A DNA stretch of 64,000 bases from Serratia nematodiphila DZ0503SBS1 (GTDB lineage: Bacteria > Pseudomonadota > Gammaproteobacteria > Enterobacterales > Enterobacteriaceae), in the NCBI RefSeq assembly GCF_000738675.1, contig NZ_JPUX01000001.1, positions 1,798,001 through 1,862,000 of the forward strand, given 5' to 3'. This document shows positions 17,352-26,558 of this stretch, one piece after another. The translations under genes and the position numbers were made by a program. The notes beneath the pieces are model-generated. The model had not been told where the DNA came from, did no database searches, and saw only the letters and a list, made by a program, of their open reading frames with translations. How positions within the stretch are numbered: position 1 is the first letter of the stretch; each line of letters opens with the position of its first letter.

Positions 17352-18269
17352 ATGGAAATAACCCCGCGTGAAAAACGCGATCGGCGAAAGGCATTTATCG
17401 CGCCGTTTTTCCTGATATTAATTTGGTCGACGGGTTTTATTGCCGCGCGGGCGGTGGCGGATCATGCCGATCCCAACCTTTTCCTGACCTTTCGCTTTTT
17501 GATCGCCGCCGCGGTATTCGCTTTGCTGGCATTGCACTGCGCCTGGCCCAAGGGGCGGCAGTTCGTGATGCACCTGCTGACCGGCATGTTGATGAATGGC
17601 GTTTATCTCGCTGCAAGCTGGTGGGCGGTAGCGAACGGCCTGGCGGCCGGGGTGATGTCGCTGATCGGCGGCTTGCAGCCGCTGTTCACCGCGCTGATTT
17701 TCGCGTTGGTGCTGCGCAAATCGATAGGATTACGCTCCTGGGCCGGGCTGGCGATCGGCTTTATCGGCGTTGCGCTGGTGCTTTCTCCCCGGCTGACCGG
17801 CATTGATGTCGGCAATATGGCGCTGTTGCCGATCCTGATGGGGTTTGGCAGCATCGTCGCGCTGACGATCGGCATCATGGTGCAGAAGTCTTCGCTGGCG
17901 GCGGCCGATCTGCGGGCGGCGGGCGCCATTCAGCACCTCGGCGCGGCGATCGTGACCGGCGCGTTGGCGGCCGTGATGGGCTCCGGCGCCTGGGACAATT
18001 CGCCGACGCTGTGGTTCTCGCTGCTGTGGTCGGCCGGCGTGTTGTCGCTGGGCGGCACCGCGCTGTTCATCTGGATGGTGCGCCACGGCGATTTGACTCG
18101 CATTACCGCGCTGATGCTGCTGGTGCCGCCGGCGGCAGCGCTGCAGGCTTATGCGCTGTTTGGCGAGGCGCTGTCGCTGGTGCAGTTGGCGGGGTTTGCC
18201 CTGACCCTGCTGGGGGTCGCCATCGTACAGCGAATTCGCCTGCTGCGGCGTTCTCGCCTGGCCGAATAG
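17352..18269 (+). CDS. EamA/DMT-family transporter
   Basis: A 305-residue drug/metabolite transporter with ten predicted membrane helices in two repeated EamA halves. The family includes exporters of amino acids such as RhtA and YdcZ-type proteins. The start at 17352 (MEITPREKRD) is preceded by CAGGTAG and gives the normal length; in-frame TTG 17304 and ATG 17313 would add a short tail. Divergent orientation from the 2OG amino-acid dioxygenase suggests export of its product, by analogy with Bacillus ido, which lies beside an RhtA-type gene. The substrate is inferred. Confidence 0.88.
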   Translation: MEITPREKRDRRKAFIAPFFLILIWSTGFIAARAVADHADPNLFLTFRFLIAAAVFALLALHCAWPKGRQFVMHLLTGMLMNGVYLAASWWAVANGLAAGVMSLIGGLQPLFTALIFALVLRKSIGLRSWAGLAIGFIGVALVLSPRLTGIDVGNMALLPILMGFGSIVALTIGIMVQKSSLAAADLRAAGAIQHLGAAIVTGALAAVMGSGAWDNSPTLWFSLLWSAGVLSLGGTALFIWMVRHGDLTRITALMLLVPPAAALQAYALFGEALSLVQLAGFALTLLGVAIVQRIRLLRRSRLAE

Positions 18270-18289
18270 TTTGCGACTGGAAGCGCCGT

Positions 18290-18313
18290 AAAGCCCGCGC
18301 TGCCGGGCTTTTT
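18290..18313 (+). terminator. Intrinsic terminator of the EamA gene
   Basis: Stem AAGCCCG / CGGGCTT around a short loop, followed by TTTTA, 20 bp after the EamA stop codon. Confidence 0.85.
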
Positions 18314-18431
18314 ATTGGCTGAAAAACGTCCAACCTCACAAAACCGAAAGATAACAAAGCAACGCCGTTGCTACGTCTCAGTTATTAACTATATGTTAAT
18401 TTTTGGTTTATTAAATGTGATCAGGGGATGG

Positions 18432-19526
18432 ATGATGATGATGAAAAAAATCAGCGCGACCGTAGCGGCAATCACCTTGCTGGGCTCCGTTTCCGCCTAT
18501 GCGGCCTTCCCGGCGGGCTACCCCGCCGACTATCAGAAACTGGTCGACGGCGCGAAGAAAGAAGGCAAGGTGGTGATTTACTCGACCACCGACACCAAGG
18601 CGGCGGCGCCGTTGATCCAGGGGTTTGAGGCGTTGTATCCGGGCATCAAGGTCGAATACAACGACATGAACAGCACCGAACTGTATAACCGCTTTATCAG
18701 CGAGCAGGCGGCCGGCGGCACCAGCGGCGACGTGGTGTGGAGCTCGTCGATGGACACCATTTTGAAACTGGCGGGCGATTACGCGCAGGAATATGCCTCC
18801 CCTGAGCAGGCTCAGCTGCCGAAATGGGCGGTATGGCAAGAGAAGGTGTATGGCACCACCTACGAGCCGGTGGTGTTTATCTATAACAAACGCCTGATCC
18901 CGCAAGGCGATGTGCCGGATTCGCATGCGGCGCTGGCCAAGCTGATCGCCGGCCAGACGGACAAATTCAAGAAGAAAGTCACCACCTACGACATCGAAAA
19001 ATCCGGCGTCGGCTTCATGCTGTCGGTGCAGGACTTCAAGGCCGATCCCAACTACTTCAAAACGCTGGCCGATGTGGCCAAGGGCGGGTTGGCGGTGCAA
19101 TCCTCCACCGGCACCATGATGGAACGCGTTTCCTCCGGTGAAAACCTGATCGGCTTCAATATCCTCGGTTCGTACGCCGAGGCTCGCGCCAAGAGCGACC
19201 CGTCGCTCGGCATTGTCTATCCGAAAGACTATACCCTGGTGCTGTCGCGCGTGAGCTTCATCGGCAAAGAGGCCGGCAACCCTAACGCCGCCAAGCTGTG
19301 GTTCGACTACGTGCTGTCGGAGAAAGGGCAAAATATTCTCGCCAATCAGGCGGATATCCCCTCGATCCGCAACGACATCGAAGGCAAGAACGACATCGAT
19401 GGTATGACCAAGCTGTTGGGTAACGCGCTCAAGCCGATCCCGGTCGATGACAGCCTGCTGGAATATCTGCAGCCGGCCAAGCGTCTCGACTACATCAAAC
19501 AATGGCGCGCCGCCGCGGCGAAATAA
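18432..19526 (+). CDS. ABC importer periplasmic binding protein (Fe3+/AfuA-like superfamily)
   Basis: A 364-residue periplasmic binding protein. The signal peptide is MMMMKKISATVAAITLLG to about SAYA, then mature AFPAGYP. The body (GKVVIYSTTDTKAAAPLIQGFE; EYNDMNSTELYNRF) belongs to the ferric-iron/thiamine/phosphate-ester binding superfamily. The adjacent Tyr-Tyr pair that holds iron in FbpA/SfuA is not present in the corresponding region (GFNILGSYAEAR), so an organic or phosphorylated ligand is more likely than iron. Four successive ATGs at 18432-18441 could start it; AGGGG just upstream favours the first two. It heads a three-gene operon. Confidence 0.87.
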   Translation: MMMMKKISATVAAITLLGSVSAYAAFPAGYPADYQKLVDGAKKEGKVVIYSTTDTKAAAPLIQGFEALYPGIKVEYNDMNSTELYNRFISEQAAGGTSGDVVWSSSMDTILKLAGDYAQEYASPEQAQLPKWAVWQEKVYGTTYEPVVFIYNKRLIPQGDVPDSHAALAKLIAGQTDKFKKKVTTYDIEKSGVGFMLSVQDFKADPNYFKTLADVAKGGLAVQSSTGTMMERVSSGENLIGFNILGSYAEARAKSDPSLGIVYPKDYTLVLSRVSFIGKEAGNPNAAKLWFDYVLSEKGQNILANQADIPSIRNDIEGKNDIDGMTKLLGNALKPIPVDDSLLEYLQPAKRLDYIKQWRAAAAK

Positions 19527-19604
19527 CAGGGACTGCATTCGGACGCACGCCTGTCGCACGGGCGCGCGCCCTTTGGTCGTCGTTTACAACCATAGGGAGC
19601 ATTT

Positions 19605-21374
19605 ATGCAAGCATGGCGCAGAAAGTGGCAGAGCCTGCCGCGCGGCCTGGTGGTGTTGATAACCGCGCTGGTTATCTATGTCCCCCTGTCGTTTATCATC
19701 ATTCAAAGCTTCCTCTCGGCACCGTTTTTCTCTCCTTCCAAGGTCTTCAGCCTTGAGGCCTTCGAGTTCATCTTTACCGATCCGGATTTTTACAAAGCGC
19801 TGAAAAGCGGCTTTATTCTGGCACTCGGCCTGGTGATTATCGCCATCCCGCTCGGCGGTGTTTTGGCCTTCCTGATGGTGCGCACCGATCTGCCGGGGCG
19901 GCGAATCATCGAACCGCTGATTCTGGTGCCGATCTTCGTGTCGCCGATGGTACTGGGTTTCGGTTACGTGGTGGCGGCGGGGCCGGTAGGCTTCTTCTCG
20001 CTGTGGGCGGAGGCGCTGCTGGGCTTCGTGCCGTGGAATATCTACTCAATGGCCAGCATCGTGGTGATAGCCGGATTGACGCACGTGCCCCACGCCTACC
20101 TGTACATCTCCTCGGCGCTGCGCAGCGTGGGCTCCGACGTTGAAGAAGCGGCGCGCACCGCCGGCGCCACGCCGCTGCAGGTGATGACCGCCGTTAGTCT
20201 GCCGATGGTGCGGCCGTCTATCTTGTACGCCGGGGTGTTGCTGTTCTTCCTCGGGCTGGAAGTGTTCGGCCTGATGCTGGTGCTGGGCGATCCGGAAGGC
20301 AACCTGGTGCTGGCGACCTACCTGTACCAGTTGACCAACAAGCTGGGCACGCCGTCTTACCATCTGATGGCGGCGGTGGCGGTGGTGCTGATTTGCATCA
20401 CTATTCCGTTGGTGATGCTGCAGCGCCGGCTGATGCGCACCGCCAACCGCTTTGTCACCGTCAAGGGCAAAGCCTCGCAGGCCCGCGCTCTGCCGCTGGG
20501 TAAATGGCGCTGGGTGGCCGGCGCGGTGGTGGTATTCTGGCTGACCGTGACCATCGGCGTGCCGCTGATCGGCGTGGTGCTGCGCGCCTTTATCTCCAAC
20601 TGGGGCGTGGGCGTGTCAGTCTGGGACGAACTGTCGATCAACACCTTTCGCACCATCTGGGCGCAGCCCAACCTGCTGCGCGCCATCGTCAACTCGATGG
20701 CGATCGGGGTGATCGGCGGGGCGCTGGCGGTGGCGTGCTACCTGTTTATCGGCATCGCCATGCACCGCAAGCCGGATGGCGCCACGCGCTTCCTCGACTA
20801 CAGCGTGCTGGTGCCGCGCGCGGTGCCGGGGCTGCTGGCCGGTCTGGCATTCCTGTGGGTGTTCCTGTTCCTGCCGATGTGGCTGGACAAATCGCTCAAG
20901 GAAGGCTGGCTGTCGGCGTTGCCGATGGCCGAGTGGCTGCGTGCTAACTGGATTGTCTGGCTGCGTTCGCTGCGCAGCACCATCTTCAGCGTCTGGCTGG
21001 CCTACACCGTGGTGTGGATGGCCTACGGCCTGCGGCTGATCTCTTCCACGTTGCTGCAGGTGGGGCCGGAGCTGGAAGAGGCGGCGCGTAGCGCCGGCGC
21101 CAGCCGCGGCCAGATCACCCGCCACGTCACCATTCCGCTGTCGCGCTATGGTCTGATCGGCTCCTGGTTGCTGATGTTCCTGATTTTTGAACGCGAATAT
21201 TCCACCGGGGTGTACCTGCTGTCTCCGGGCACGGAAACCATCGGCTCGATGCTGGTTTCTCTGTGGGCCGCGGGCGCTATCGATATCGTCGCCGCGCTGT
21301 CGTTCATCAATATTCTGCTGGTGGTGCTGGGGCTGGGGATCGCCTTGCGCTTTGGAGTGAAATTACATGATTGA
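19605..21374 (+). CDS. ABC importer permease, fused two-domain (FbpB-like)
   Basis: A 589-residue inner-membrane permease formed of two fused six-helix halves. Each half has its own EAA loop contacting the ATPase: VEEAARTAGATPLQVM (about residue 185) and LEEAARSAGASRGQIT (about 490). This duplicated layout is typical of the FbpB/SfuB/AfuB type. It begins 78 bp after the binding-protein gene and overlaps the ATPase gene by 8 bp, so the three are one unit. Transported solute unknown; see the binding protein. Confidence 0.92.
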   Translation: MQAWRRKWQSLPRGLVVLITALVIYVPLSFIIIQSFLSAPFFSPSKVFSLEAFEFIFTDPDFYKALKSGFILALGLVIIAIPLGGVLAFLMVRTDLPGRRIIEPLILVPIFVSPMVLGFGYVVAAGPVGFFSLWAEALLGFVPWNIYSMASIVVIAGLTHVPHAYLYISSALRSVGSDVEEAARTAGATPLQVMTAVSLPMVRPSILYAGVLLFFLGLEVFGLMLVLGDPEGNLVLATYLYQLTNKLGTPSYHLMAAVAVVLICITIPLVMLQRRLMRTANRFVTVKGKASQARALPLGKWRWVAGAVVVFWLTVTIGVPLIGVVLRAFISNWGVGVSVWDELSINTFRTIWAQPNLLRAIVNSMAIGVIGGALAVACYLFIGIAMHRKPDGATRFLDYSVLVPRAVPGLLAGLAFLWVFLFLPMWLDKSLKEGWLSALPMAEWLRANWIVWLRSLRSTIFSVWLAYTVVWMAYGLRLISSTLLQVGPELEEAARSAGASRGQITRHVTIPLSRYGLIGSWLLMFLIFEREYSTGVYLLSPGTETIGSMLVSLWAAGAIDIVAALSFINILLVVLGLGIALRFGVKLHD

Positions 21375-22437
21375 ACTTTCGGTAGAGAATCTGCATTTGA
21401 CCTATGGCGACAACCCGGTGCTGAAAGGGGTGTCGATGGATCTAAAACGGGGCGAAGTGGTCTCGCTGCTGGGCCCGTCGGGCAGTGGCAAAACCACGCT
21501 GCTGCGGGCGGTGGCCGGGCTGGAGAAACCGAGCCAGGGGCGGATCGTCATCGGCAATAACCCCGTGTACAACGGCAGCGCGCGCAGCGAAATTCCCGCC
21601 GAAGAGCGCAATCTGGGGCTGGTGTTTCAGTCCTATGCCCTGTGGCCGCATAAAACGGTGTTTGAAAACGTCGCTTACCCGCTGAAGCTGCGTAAGACCG
21701 GCTCGGCGGAAATCGCCCAGCGAGTGCAGGCGGTACTGGATCAGCTCGGGTTGGGGCATCTGGCCAAGCGGCACCCGCACCAGCTTTCCGGCGGCCAGCA
21801 GCAGCGCGTGGCGATCGGGCGTGCGCTGGTCTACAACCCGTCGGTGATCCTGCTGGATGAGCCGCTGTCCAACCTCGATGCCAAGCTGCGTGAAGAGGCG
21901 CGGGTATTCCTGCGCGAGCTGATCATCAAGCTCGGTCTGTCGGCGCTGATGGTGACCCACGATCAGAACGAGGCGATGGCCATTTCCGATCGCATCCTGC
22001 TGCTCAATAACGGCAAAATCGAACAGCAGGGCACGCCGCAGGAGATGTACGGCTCGCCCACCACGCTGTTCACCGCCGAGTTCATGGGCAGCAACAACCG
22101 CTTGCCGGGCAAGATCGTGGCGCTGGAAGGCGACCGGGCGCGTATCGAAGGCAAGGATTGGGCGCTGTGGGGCAAAGCGGGCGCCGGCGTGCAGGTCGGG
22201 CAGGAGGGCACGGCGGTGATCCGCGTGGAGCGCGTGCAGTTGGGCGAAGATCCGCAGGGCAACCAGCTTGAGCTGCCGTTGCTGACCAGCATGTATCTCG
22301 GCGATCGCTGGGAATACCTGTTCCGCACCGTGGCCGAAGACTTCGTGGTGCGCGCCTATGGCCACGAGGCGCGCGATCGGGCGCTGTGCCAGCTCTCCCT
22401 GCCGGCCGAGCATCTGTGGATATTCCCGAAAGCCTAA
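21367..22437 (+). CDS. ABC importer ATP-binding protein (FbpC-like)
   Basis: A 356-residue ATPase of the importer. Walker A GPSGSGKT (about 38-45), signature LSGGQQQR, Walker B VILLDEPLSNLD and the switch histidine in VTHDQNEA are all intact. The C-terminal 110 residues form a TOBE-type regulatory domain, as in FbpC/PotA/UgpC. Translationally coupled to the permease. Together with the two preceding genes it makes a complete importer placed between the EamA gene and epd, a block absent from the E. coli version of this region. Confidence 0.94.
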   Translation: MIELSVENLHLTYGDNPVLKGVSMDLKRGEVVSLLGPSGSGKTTLLRAVAGLEKPSQGRIVIGNNPVYNGSARSEIPAEERNLGLVFQSYALWPHKTVFENVAYPLKLRKTGSAEIAQRVQAVLDQLGLGHLAKRHPHQLSGGQQQRVAIGRALVYNPSVILLDEPLSNLDAKLREEARVFLRELIIKLGLSALMVTHDQNEAMAISDRILLLNNGKIEQQGTPQEMYGSPTTLFTAEFMGSNNRLPGKIVALEGDRARIEGKDWALWGKAGAGVQVGQEGTAVIRVERVQLGEDPQGNQLELPLLTSMYLGDRWEYLFRTVAEDFVVRAYGHEARDRALCQLSLPAEHLWIFPKA

Positions 22438-22442
22438 CCAGG

Positions 22443-22463
22443 ACGCCCGCCGATGCGGGCGTT
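22443..22463 (+). terminator. Intrinsic terminator of ABC importer operon
   Basis: Stem ACGCCCGC / GCGGGCGT with CGAT loop followed by TTCGTTT, directly after the ATPase stop codon. Confidence 0.8.
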
Positions 22464-22618
22464 TCGTTTACAGAGTTAAACCGCTAGCGGTATACGTTTC
22501 CCGGCTGGCAACGTCGGCGAAAGTGCGGGTGACGGTCGAATTTTTGCGCGACTATTTTCGTGAGCACTACGGCGAAACGGGGCCGGCGAGCGAAAATCCG
22601 TCGCGGTCTTGAGGCCAA

Positions 22619-22640
22619 AAATGTGCGCCAGATCATCTTA
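22619..22640. promoter_or_regulatory. Candidate CRP site upstream of epd
   Basis: AAATGTGC, six bases, then TCATC matches the CRP consensus AAATGTGA-N6-TCACATTT at 16 of 22 positions by eye. The E. coli epd operon is known to be controlled by CRP and Cra, and a Cra site lies 80 bp downstream here. Confidence 0.5.
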
Positions 22641-22717
22641 TGCTCGTAAAACTCCCCTCCGTTACCTGAGGAACTGTTGCACCTGTTCCTTTTGCCAAAA
22701 CTTTGGTTTATGCTCAG

Positions 22718-22731
22718 CTGAAGCGTTTCAG
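22718..22731. promoter_or_regulatory. Cra (FruR) binding site upstream of epd
   Basis: CTGAAGCGTTTCAG matches the Cra consensus TGAA-N-CG-N-TTCA completely and has mirrored CTGAA/TTCAG ends. Cra represses or activates glycolytic and gluconeogenic genes in response to fructose phosphates; epd-pgk-fbaA is a known Cra target in E. coli. It lies about 195 bp before the epd start. Confidence 0.75.
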
Positions 22732-22753
22732 TTGAAGCACTCTTCAACTGAAA
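22726..22753. repeat. Perfect 12-bp inverted repeat overlapping the Cra site
   Basis: Arms TTTCAGTTGAAG (22726-22737) and CTTCAACTGAAA (22742-22753) with a CACT spacer. The left arm shares its first six bases with the right half of the Cra site. No T-run follows, so it is not an ordinary terminator; it may be a second operator or an mRNA leader hairpin. Confidence 0.7.
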
Positions 22754-22924
22754 TGCCGATGTGACGGCGGTGAAAAACCGCTGAAGCGCGGGAATAATGC
22801 AAACTCGGCGATTCACAGCGGGCGGTGCGATCCACTACTCTATGCGGGTTAGTGAGACAACCAGTCAGCGCCGACCGGTGCCGGTGAGCCAACCCGGCGT
22901 GGACGGCCCTTTTTCAGGAGCAGC

Positions 22925-23941
22925 ATGACCATCCGCATAGCGATAAACGGCTTTGGCCGCATCGGCCGCAGCGTATTGCGCGCACTGTACGAATCGGGAC
23001 GACGGGCGGAAATCTCCGTGGTGGCGATCAACGAGCTGGCGAACGCCGAGGGCATGGCCCATCTGCTGAAGTACGACTCCAGCCACGGCCGCTTCGCCTG
23101 GGATGTGCGGCAGGAGTGCGACACGCTGAGCGTCGGGGACGACGCGATTCGCCTGTTGCATCAGCCGGCGGTGGAGCAGTTGCCCTGGGGCGAACTGGGC
23201 GTCGACGTGGTGCTGGACTGCAGCGGCGTGTACGGCAGCCGGGCGGATGGCGAAGCCCATCTGGCGGCGGGGGCGAAGAAAGTGCTGTTCGCCCACCCGG
23301 GCGGCAACGATCTGGACGCCACCATCGTGTTCGGCGTCAACCATCAGACGCTGCTGGCGGAACATCGCATCGTGTCCAACGCCTCGTGCACCACCAACTG
23401 CATTATTCCGGTGATCAAGCTGCTGGACGACGCCTACAGCATCGAGTCCGGCACCGTGACCACCATTCACTCGGCGATGAACGATCAGCCGGTGATCGAC
23501 GCGTATCACGCGGATTTGCGGCGCACCCGCGCGGCGAGCCAGTCGATCATTCCGGTCGATACCAAGCTGGCCGCGGGCATCACCCGCATCTTCCCGCAGT
23601 TTTGCGACCGCTTCGAGGCGATCTCGGTGCGCGTGCCGACCATTAACGTGACGGCTATCGATCTGAGCGTCAGCGTGAGCGCCGCGGTGAAGGTGGCGGA
23701 GGTCAACCAGCTGTTGCAAAAGGCCGCACGGGAATCATTTCGTGGTATAGTTGACTACACGGAATTACCATTGGTCTCGATCGATTTTAACCATGACCCG
23801 CACAGCGCTATCGTCGACGGTACGCAGACCCGGGTCAGCGGGCAGCACCTGATAAAGACCTTGGTCTGGTGCGACAATGAATGGGGCTTTGCCAATCGGA
23901 TGTTGGATACAACACGGGCAATGGCCGCCAGCGGTTTCTAG
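22925..23941 (+). CDS. epd: D-erythrose-4-phosphate dehydrogenase
   Basis: Epd (GapB), 338 residues. It oxidises erythrose 4-phosphate to 4-phosphoerythronate with NAD, the first step of pyridoxal 5'-phosphate synthesis. The Rossmann start INGFGRIGR and the catalytic cysteine C155 in SNASCTTNC are typical of the GAPDH superfamily; the order epd-pgk-fbaA identifies it as epd rather than gapA. GGAGCAGC precedes the ATG. It is the first gene of the conserved glycolytic operon and lies under the Cra/CRP-type region described upstream. Confidence 0.97.
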   Translation: MTIRIAINGFGRIGRSVLRALYESGRRAEISVVAINELANAEGMAHLLKYDSSHGRFAWDVRQECDTLSVGDDAIRLLHQPAVEQLPWGELGVDVVLDCSGVYGSRADGEAHLAAGAKKVLFAHPGGNDLDATIVFGVNHQTLLAEHRIVSNASCTTNCIIPVIKLLDDAYSIESGTVTTIHSAMNDQPVIDAYHADLRRTRAASQSIIPVDTKLAAGITRIFPQFCDRFEAISVRVPTINVTAIDLSVSVSAAVKVAEVNQLLQKAARESFRGIVDYTELPLVSIDFNHDPHSAIVDGTQTRVSGQHLIKTLVWCDNEWGFANRMLDTTRAMAASGF

Positions 23942-24011
23942 TACGGCGGCGCCGGCGTGATTGGCGCGCTGCTCAGGCAATTTTATAGAGATTCAATAAA
24001 GAGGGTTCACC

Positions 24012-25175
24012 ATGTCTGTAATTAAGATGACCGATCTGGATCTGGCGGGTAAACGCGTACTGATCCGCTCCGATCTGAACGTGCCGGTAAAAGACGGTAA
24101 AGTGACTTCCGACGCGCGTATCCGCGCTTCCCTGCCGACTATCGAAGCTGCGCTGAAGCAAGGCGCCCGCGTGATGGTAACCTCCCACCTGGGTCGTCCT
24201 ACCGAAGGCGAGTACAACGAAGAATTCTCCCTGCTGCCTGTGGTCAACTACCTGAAAGACCACCTGAAATCCCCAGTGCGTCTGGCGAAGGATTATCTGG
24301 ATGGCGTCGACGTTGCCGAAGGCGAACTGGTGGTGCTGGAAAACGTCCGCTTCAACAAGGGCGAGAAGAAAGACGACGAAACCCTGTCCAAGAAATACGC
24401 GGCGCTGTGCGACGTGTACGTGATGGATGCATTCGGCACCGCGCACCGCGCGCAGGCTTCCACCCACGGCGTGGGCAAGTTCGCGCCTGTCGCCTGTGCC
24501 GGCCCGCTGCTGTCCGCCGAACTGGAAGCGCTGGGCAAAGCGCTGGGCAACCCGGCCCGTCCGATGGTCGCCATCGTGGGCGGTTCTAAAGTCTCCACCA
24601 AACTGACCGTGCTGGATTCCCTGTCCAAAATCGCCGATCAGCTGATCGTCGGCGGCGGCATCGCCAACACCTTCGTGGCGGCGCAGGGCAACAACGTGGG
24701 CCAGTCCCTGTACGAACCTGACCTGATCCCGAACGCGCAGAAACTGCTGGAAACCTGCGACATTCCGGTGCCGACCGACGTGCGCGTAGCGACCGAGTTC
24801 TCCGAAACCGCAACCGCAACCGTGAAGCCGGCGAGCGAGATCCAGGACAACGAGCAAATTCTGGATATGGGCGACGTCTCTGCCGAGCGTCTGGCCGTTA
24901 TCCTGAAGAACGCCAAGACCATTCTGTGGAATGGCCCGGTTGGCGTATTCGAGTTCCCTAACTTCCGTAAGGGCACCGAAATTGTCGCCCGCGCGATCGC
25001 CGATAGCGACGCTTTCTCTATCGCTGGCGGCGGCGACACTCTGGCAGCCATCGATCTGTTCGGTATCGCTGACAAAATTTCCTACATCTCCACCGGCGGT
25101 GGCGCATTCCTGGAATTCGTTGAAGGGAAACCGCTGCCTGCAGTCGTGATGCTGGAAGAGCGCGCTAAGCAGTAA
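24012..25175 (+). CDS. pgk: Phosphoglycerate kinase
   Basis: Phosphoglycerate kinase, 387 residues, full length. It converts 1,3-bisphosphoglycerate and ADP into 3-phosphoglycerate and ATP. The N-terminal [13 protein letters not shown] motif, the substrate-binding HLGRP, and the C-terminal nucleotide site ([19 protein letters not shown]) are present. It follows epd by 70 bp with GAGGG before the ATG. Codon use is biased as in highly expressed genes. Confidence 0.98.
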   Translation: MSVIKMTDLDLAGKRVLIRSDLNVPVKDGKVTSDARIRASLPTIEAALKQGARVMVTSHLGRPTEGEYNEEFSLLPVVNYLKDHLKSPVRLAKDYLDGVDVAEGELVVLENVRFNKGEKKDDETLSKKYAALCDVYVMDAFGTAHRAQASTHGVGKFAPVACAGPLLSAELEALGKALGNPARPMVAIVGGSKVSTKLTVLDSLSKIADQLIVGGGIANTFVAAQGNNVGQSLYEPDLIPNAQKLLETCDIPVPTDVRVATEFSETATATVKPASEIQDNEQILDMGDVSAERLAVILKNAKTILWNGPVGVFEFPNFRKGTEIVARAIADSDAFSIAGGGDTLAAIDLFGIADKISYISTGGGAFLEFVEGKPLPAVVMLEERAKQ

Positions 25176-25291
25176 TTCAGACAACGGGAGGCGAAAGCCG
25201 CCCGTTTGTTTTATACCGCGCGGCTAACGCTGCGCGGCGTGAAAACATCGATTTACATCCATCTACGGCCGACGAAACAGGACAAAGTAAC

Positions 25292-26371
25292 ATGTCTAAA
25301 ATTTTTGATTTCGTAAAACCGGGTGTCATCACGGGTGATGACGTTCAGAAAGTCTTCGCAGTTGCTAAAGAGAACAACTTTGCGCTGCCAGCGGTAAACT
25401 GCGTGGGTACCGACTCCATCAACGCAGTGCTGGAAGCTGCGGCTAAAGTGCGCGCGCCGGTCATCGTTCAGTTCTCCAACGGCGGCGCCGCGTTTATCGC
25501 CGGCAAAGGCGTGAAGACCGATGTGCCTCAGGGCGCAGCGATTCTGGGCGCTATCTCCGGCGCACACCACGTTCACCAGATGGCTGAACACTACGGCGTG
25601 CCGGTGATCCTGCACACCGACCACTGCGCGAAGAAACTGCTGCCATGGCTGGACGGCCTGCTGGACGCCGGCGAGAAGCACTTCGCCGCTACCGGCAAAC
25701 CGCTGTTCTCTTCCCACATGATCGATCTGTCTGAAGAATCTCTGGAAGAAAACATCGAGATCTGCAGCGCCTACCTGAAGCGCATGGCCAAAATCGGCAT
25801 GACGCTGGAAATCGAACTGGGCTGCACCGGCGGTGAAGAAGATGGCGTGGACAACAGCCATATGGACGCTTCCGCGCTGTACACCCAGCCGGAAGACGTG
25901 GCTTACGCGTACGAAAAACTGAACGCCATCAGCCCGCGCTTCACCATCGCAGCCTCGTTCGGTAACGTGCACGGCGTGTACAAGCCAGGTAACGTTAAGC
26001 TGACTCCGACCATCCTGCGCGATTCTCAGAAATACGTTTCCGAGAAATTCAACCTGCCGCATAACAGCCTGAACTTCGTGTTCCACGGCGGTTCCGGTTC
26101 CAGCGATGCGGAAATCAAAGAGTCCGTCAGCTACGGCGTGATCAAGATGAACATTGACACCGACACCCAATGGGCGACCTGGGACGGCATCCTGCAGTAC
26201 TACAAAGCGAACGAAGCTTACCTGCAGGGCCAGCTGGGCAACCCGAAAGGCGCCGATCAGCCGAACAAGAAATACTACGATCCACGCGTCTGGCTGCGCG
26301 CAGCGCAAACCAGCATGGTGACGCGTCTGGAGCAGGCCTTCAAAGATCTGAACGCGGTAGACGTTCTGTAA
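25292..26371 (+). CDS. fbaA: Class II fructose-bisphosphate aldolase
   Basis: Zinc-dependent class II aldolase, 359 residues, interconverting fructose 1,6-bisphosphate with dihydroxyacetone phosphate and glyceraldehyde 3-phosphate. Zinc-ligand and active-site regions are evident: LHTDHCAKK, the GGEEDGVDNS loop, and the phosphate-binding HGGSGSSDAE. It follows pgk by 116 bp and ends the epd-pgk-fbaA operon at a strong hairpin. Confidence 0.98.
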   Translation: MSKIFDFVKPGVITGDDVQKVFAVAKENNFALPAVNCVGTDSINAVLEAAAKVRAPVIVQFSNGGAAFIAGKGVKTDVPQGAAILGAISGAHHVHQMAEHYGVPVILHTDHCAKKLLPWLDGLLDAGEKHFAATGKPLFSSHMIDLSEESLEENIEICSAYLKRMAKIGMTLEIELGCTGGEEDGVDNSHMDASALYTQPEDVAYAYEKLNAISPRFTIAASFGNVHGVYKPGNVKLTPTILRDSQKYVSEKFNLPHNSLNFVFHGGSGSSDAEIKESVSYGVIKMNIDTDTQWATWDGILQYYKANEAYLQGQLGNPKGADQPNKKYYDPRVWLRAAQTSMVTRLEQAFKDLNAVDVL

Positions 26372-26395
26372 TCTTCGGCACCTGTTGCACGATGC

Positions 26396-26419
26396 AAAAG
26401 GCTCCCTGCGGGGAGCCTT
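26396..26419 (+). terminator. Intrinsic terminator of fbaA
   Basis: Stem AAGGCTCCC / GGGAGCCTT with loop TGCG, followed by GTTGTTT, 25 bp after the fbaA stop. The same 24-bp sequence recurs at 26559. Confidence 0.88.
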
Positions 26420-26558
26420 GTTGTTTATGACAAGCCTGATGGCGTTGCCTGGCTTGCCGTTGGCAAAATATAAAAAATAAGGAAAATCAATTTATTGATT
26501 TTCGGCTGATGATCACAAAGGAGGAAAAACCACGTTTTTTCCTCCTTTGTTTGTGATT
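26420..26558. other. Hairpin-rich intergenic segment, possible small RNA
   Basis: Between two copies of the same terminator lie a perfect 8-bp inverted repeat (AAAATCAA / TTGATTTT, 26483-26502) and a perfect 14-bp one (CAAAGGAGGAAAAA / TTTTTCCTCCTTTG, 26516-26549). The latter pairs a Shine-Dalgarno-like sequence with its complement. No protein frame of note. A small RNA ending at the second terminator is possible but unproven. Confidence 0.4.

Larger units (their letters stand above)
22438..22924. other. 487-bp non-coding region upstream of epd
   Basis: Holds, left to right, the ABC-operon terminator, a CRP-like site, a Cra site and an overlapping 12-bp inverted repeat, then about 170 bp of leader before epd. 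A 110-codon open frame on the minus strand here has no recognisable features and I do not call it. No RNA gene recognised. Confidence 0.7.

Noticed and set aside
18432..22437. Calling this operon sfuABC (iron uptake)
   Set aside because: Architecture fits, but the binding protein lacks the adjacent tyrosines of SfuA/FbpA and no Fur box is evident upstream.
22484..22816. 110-codon minus-strand frame upstream of epd
   Set aside because: No recognisable domain; it covers the CRP/Cra regulatory sites and reads away from any operon partner.
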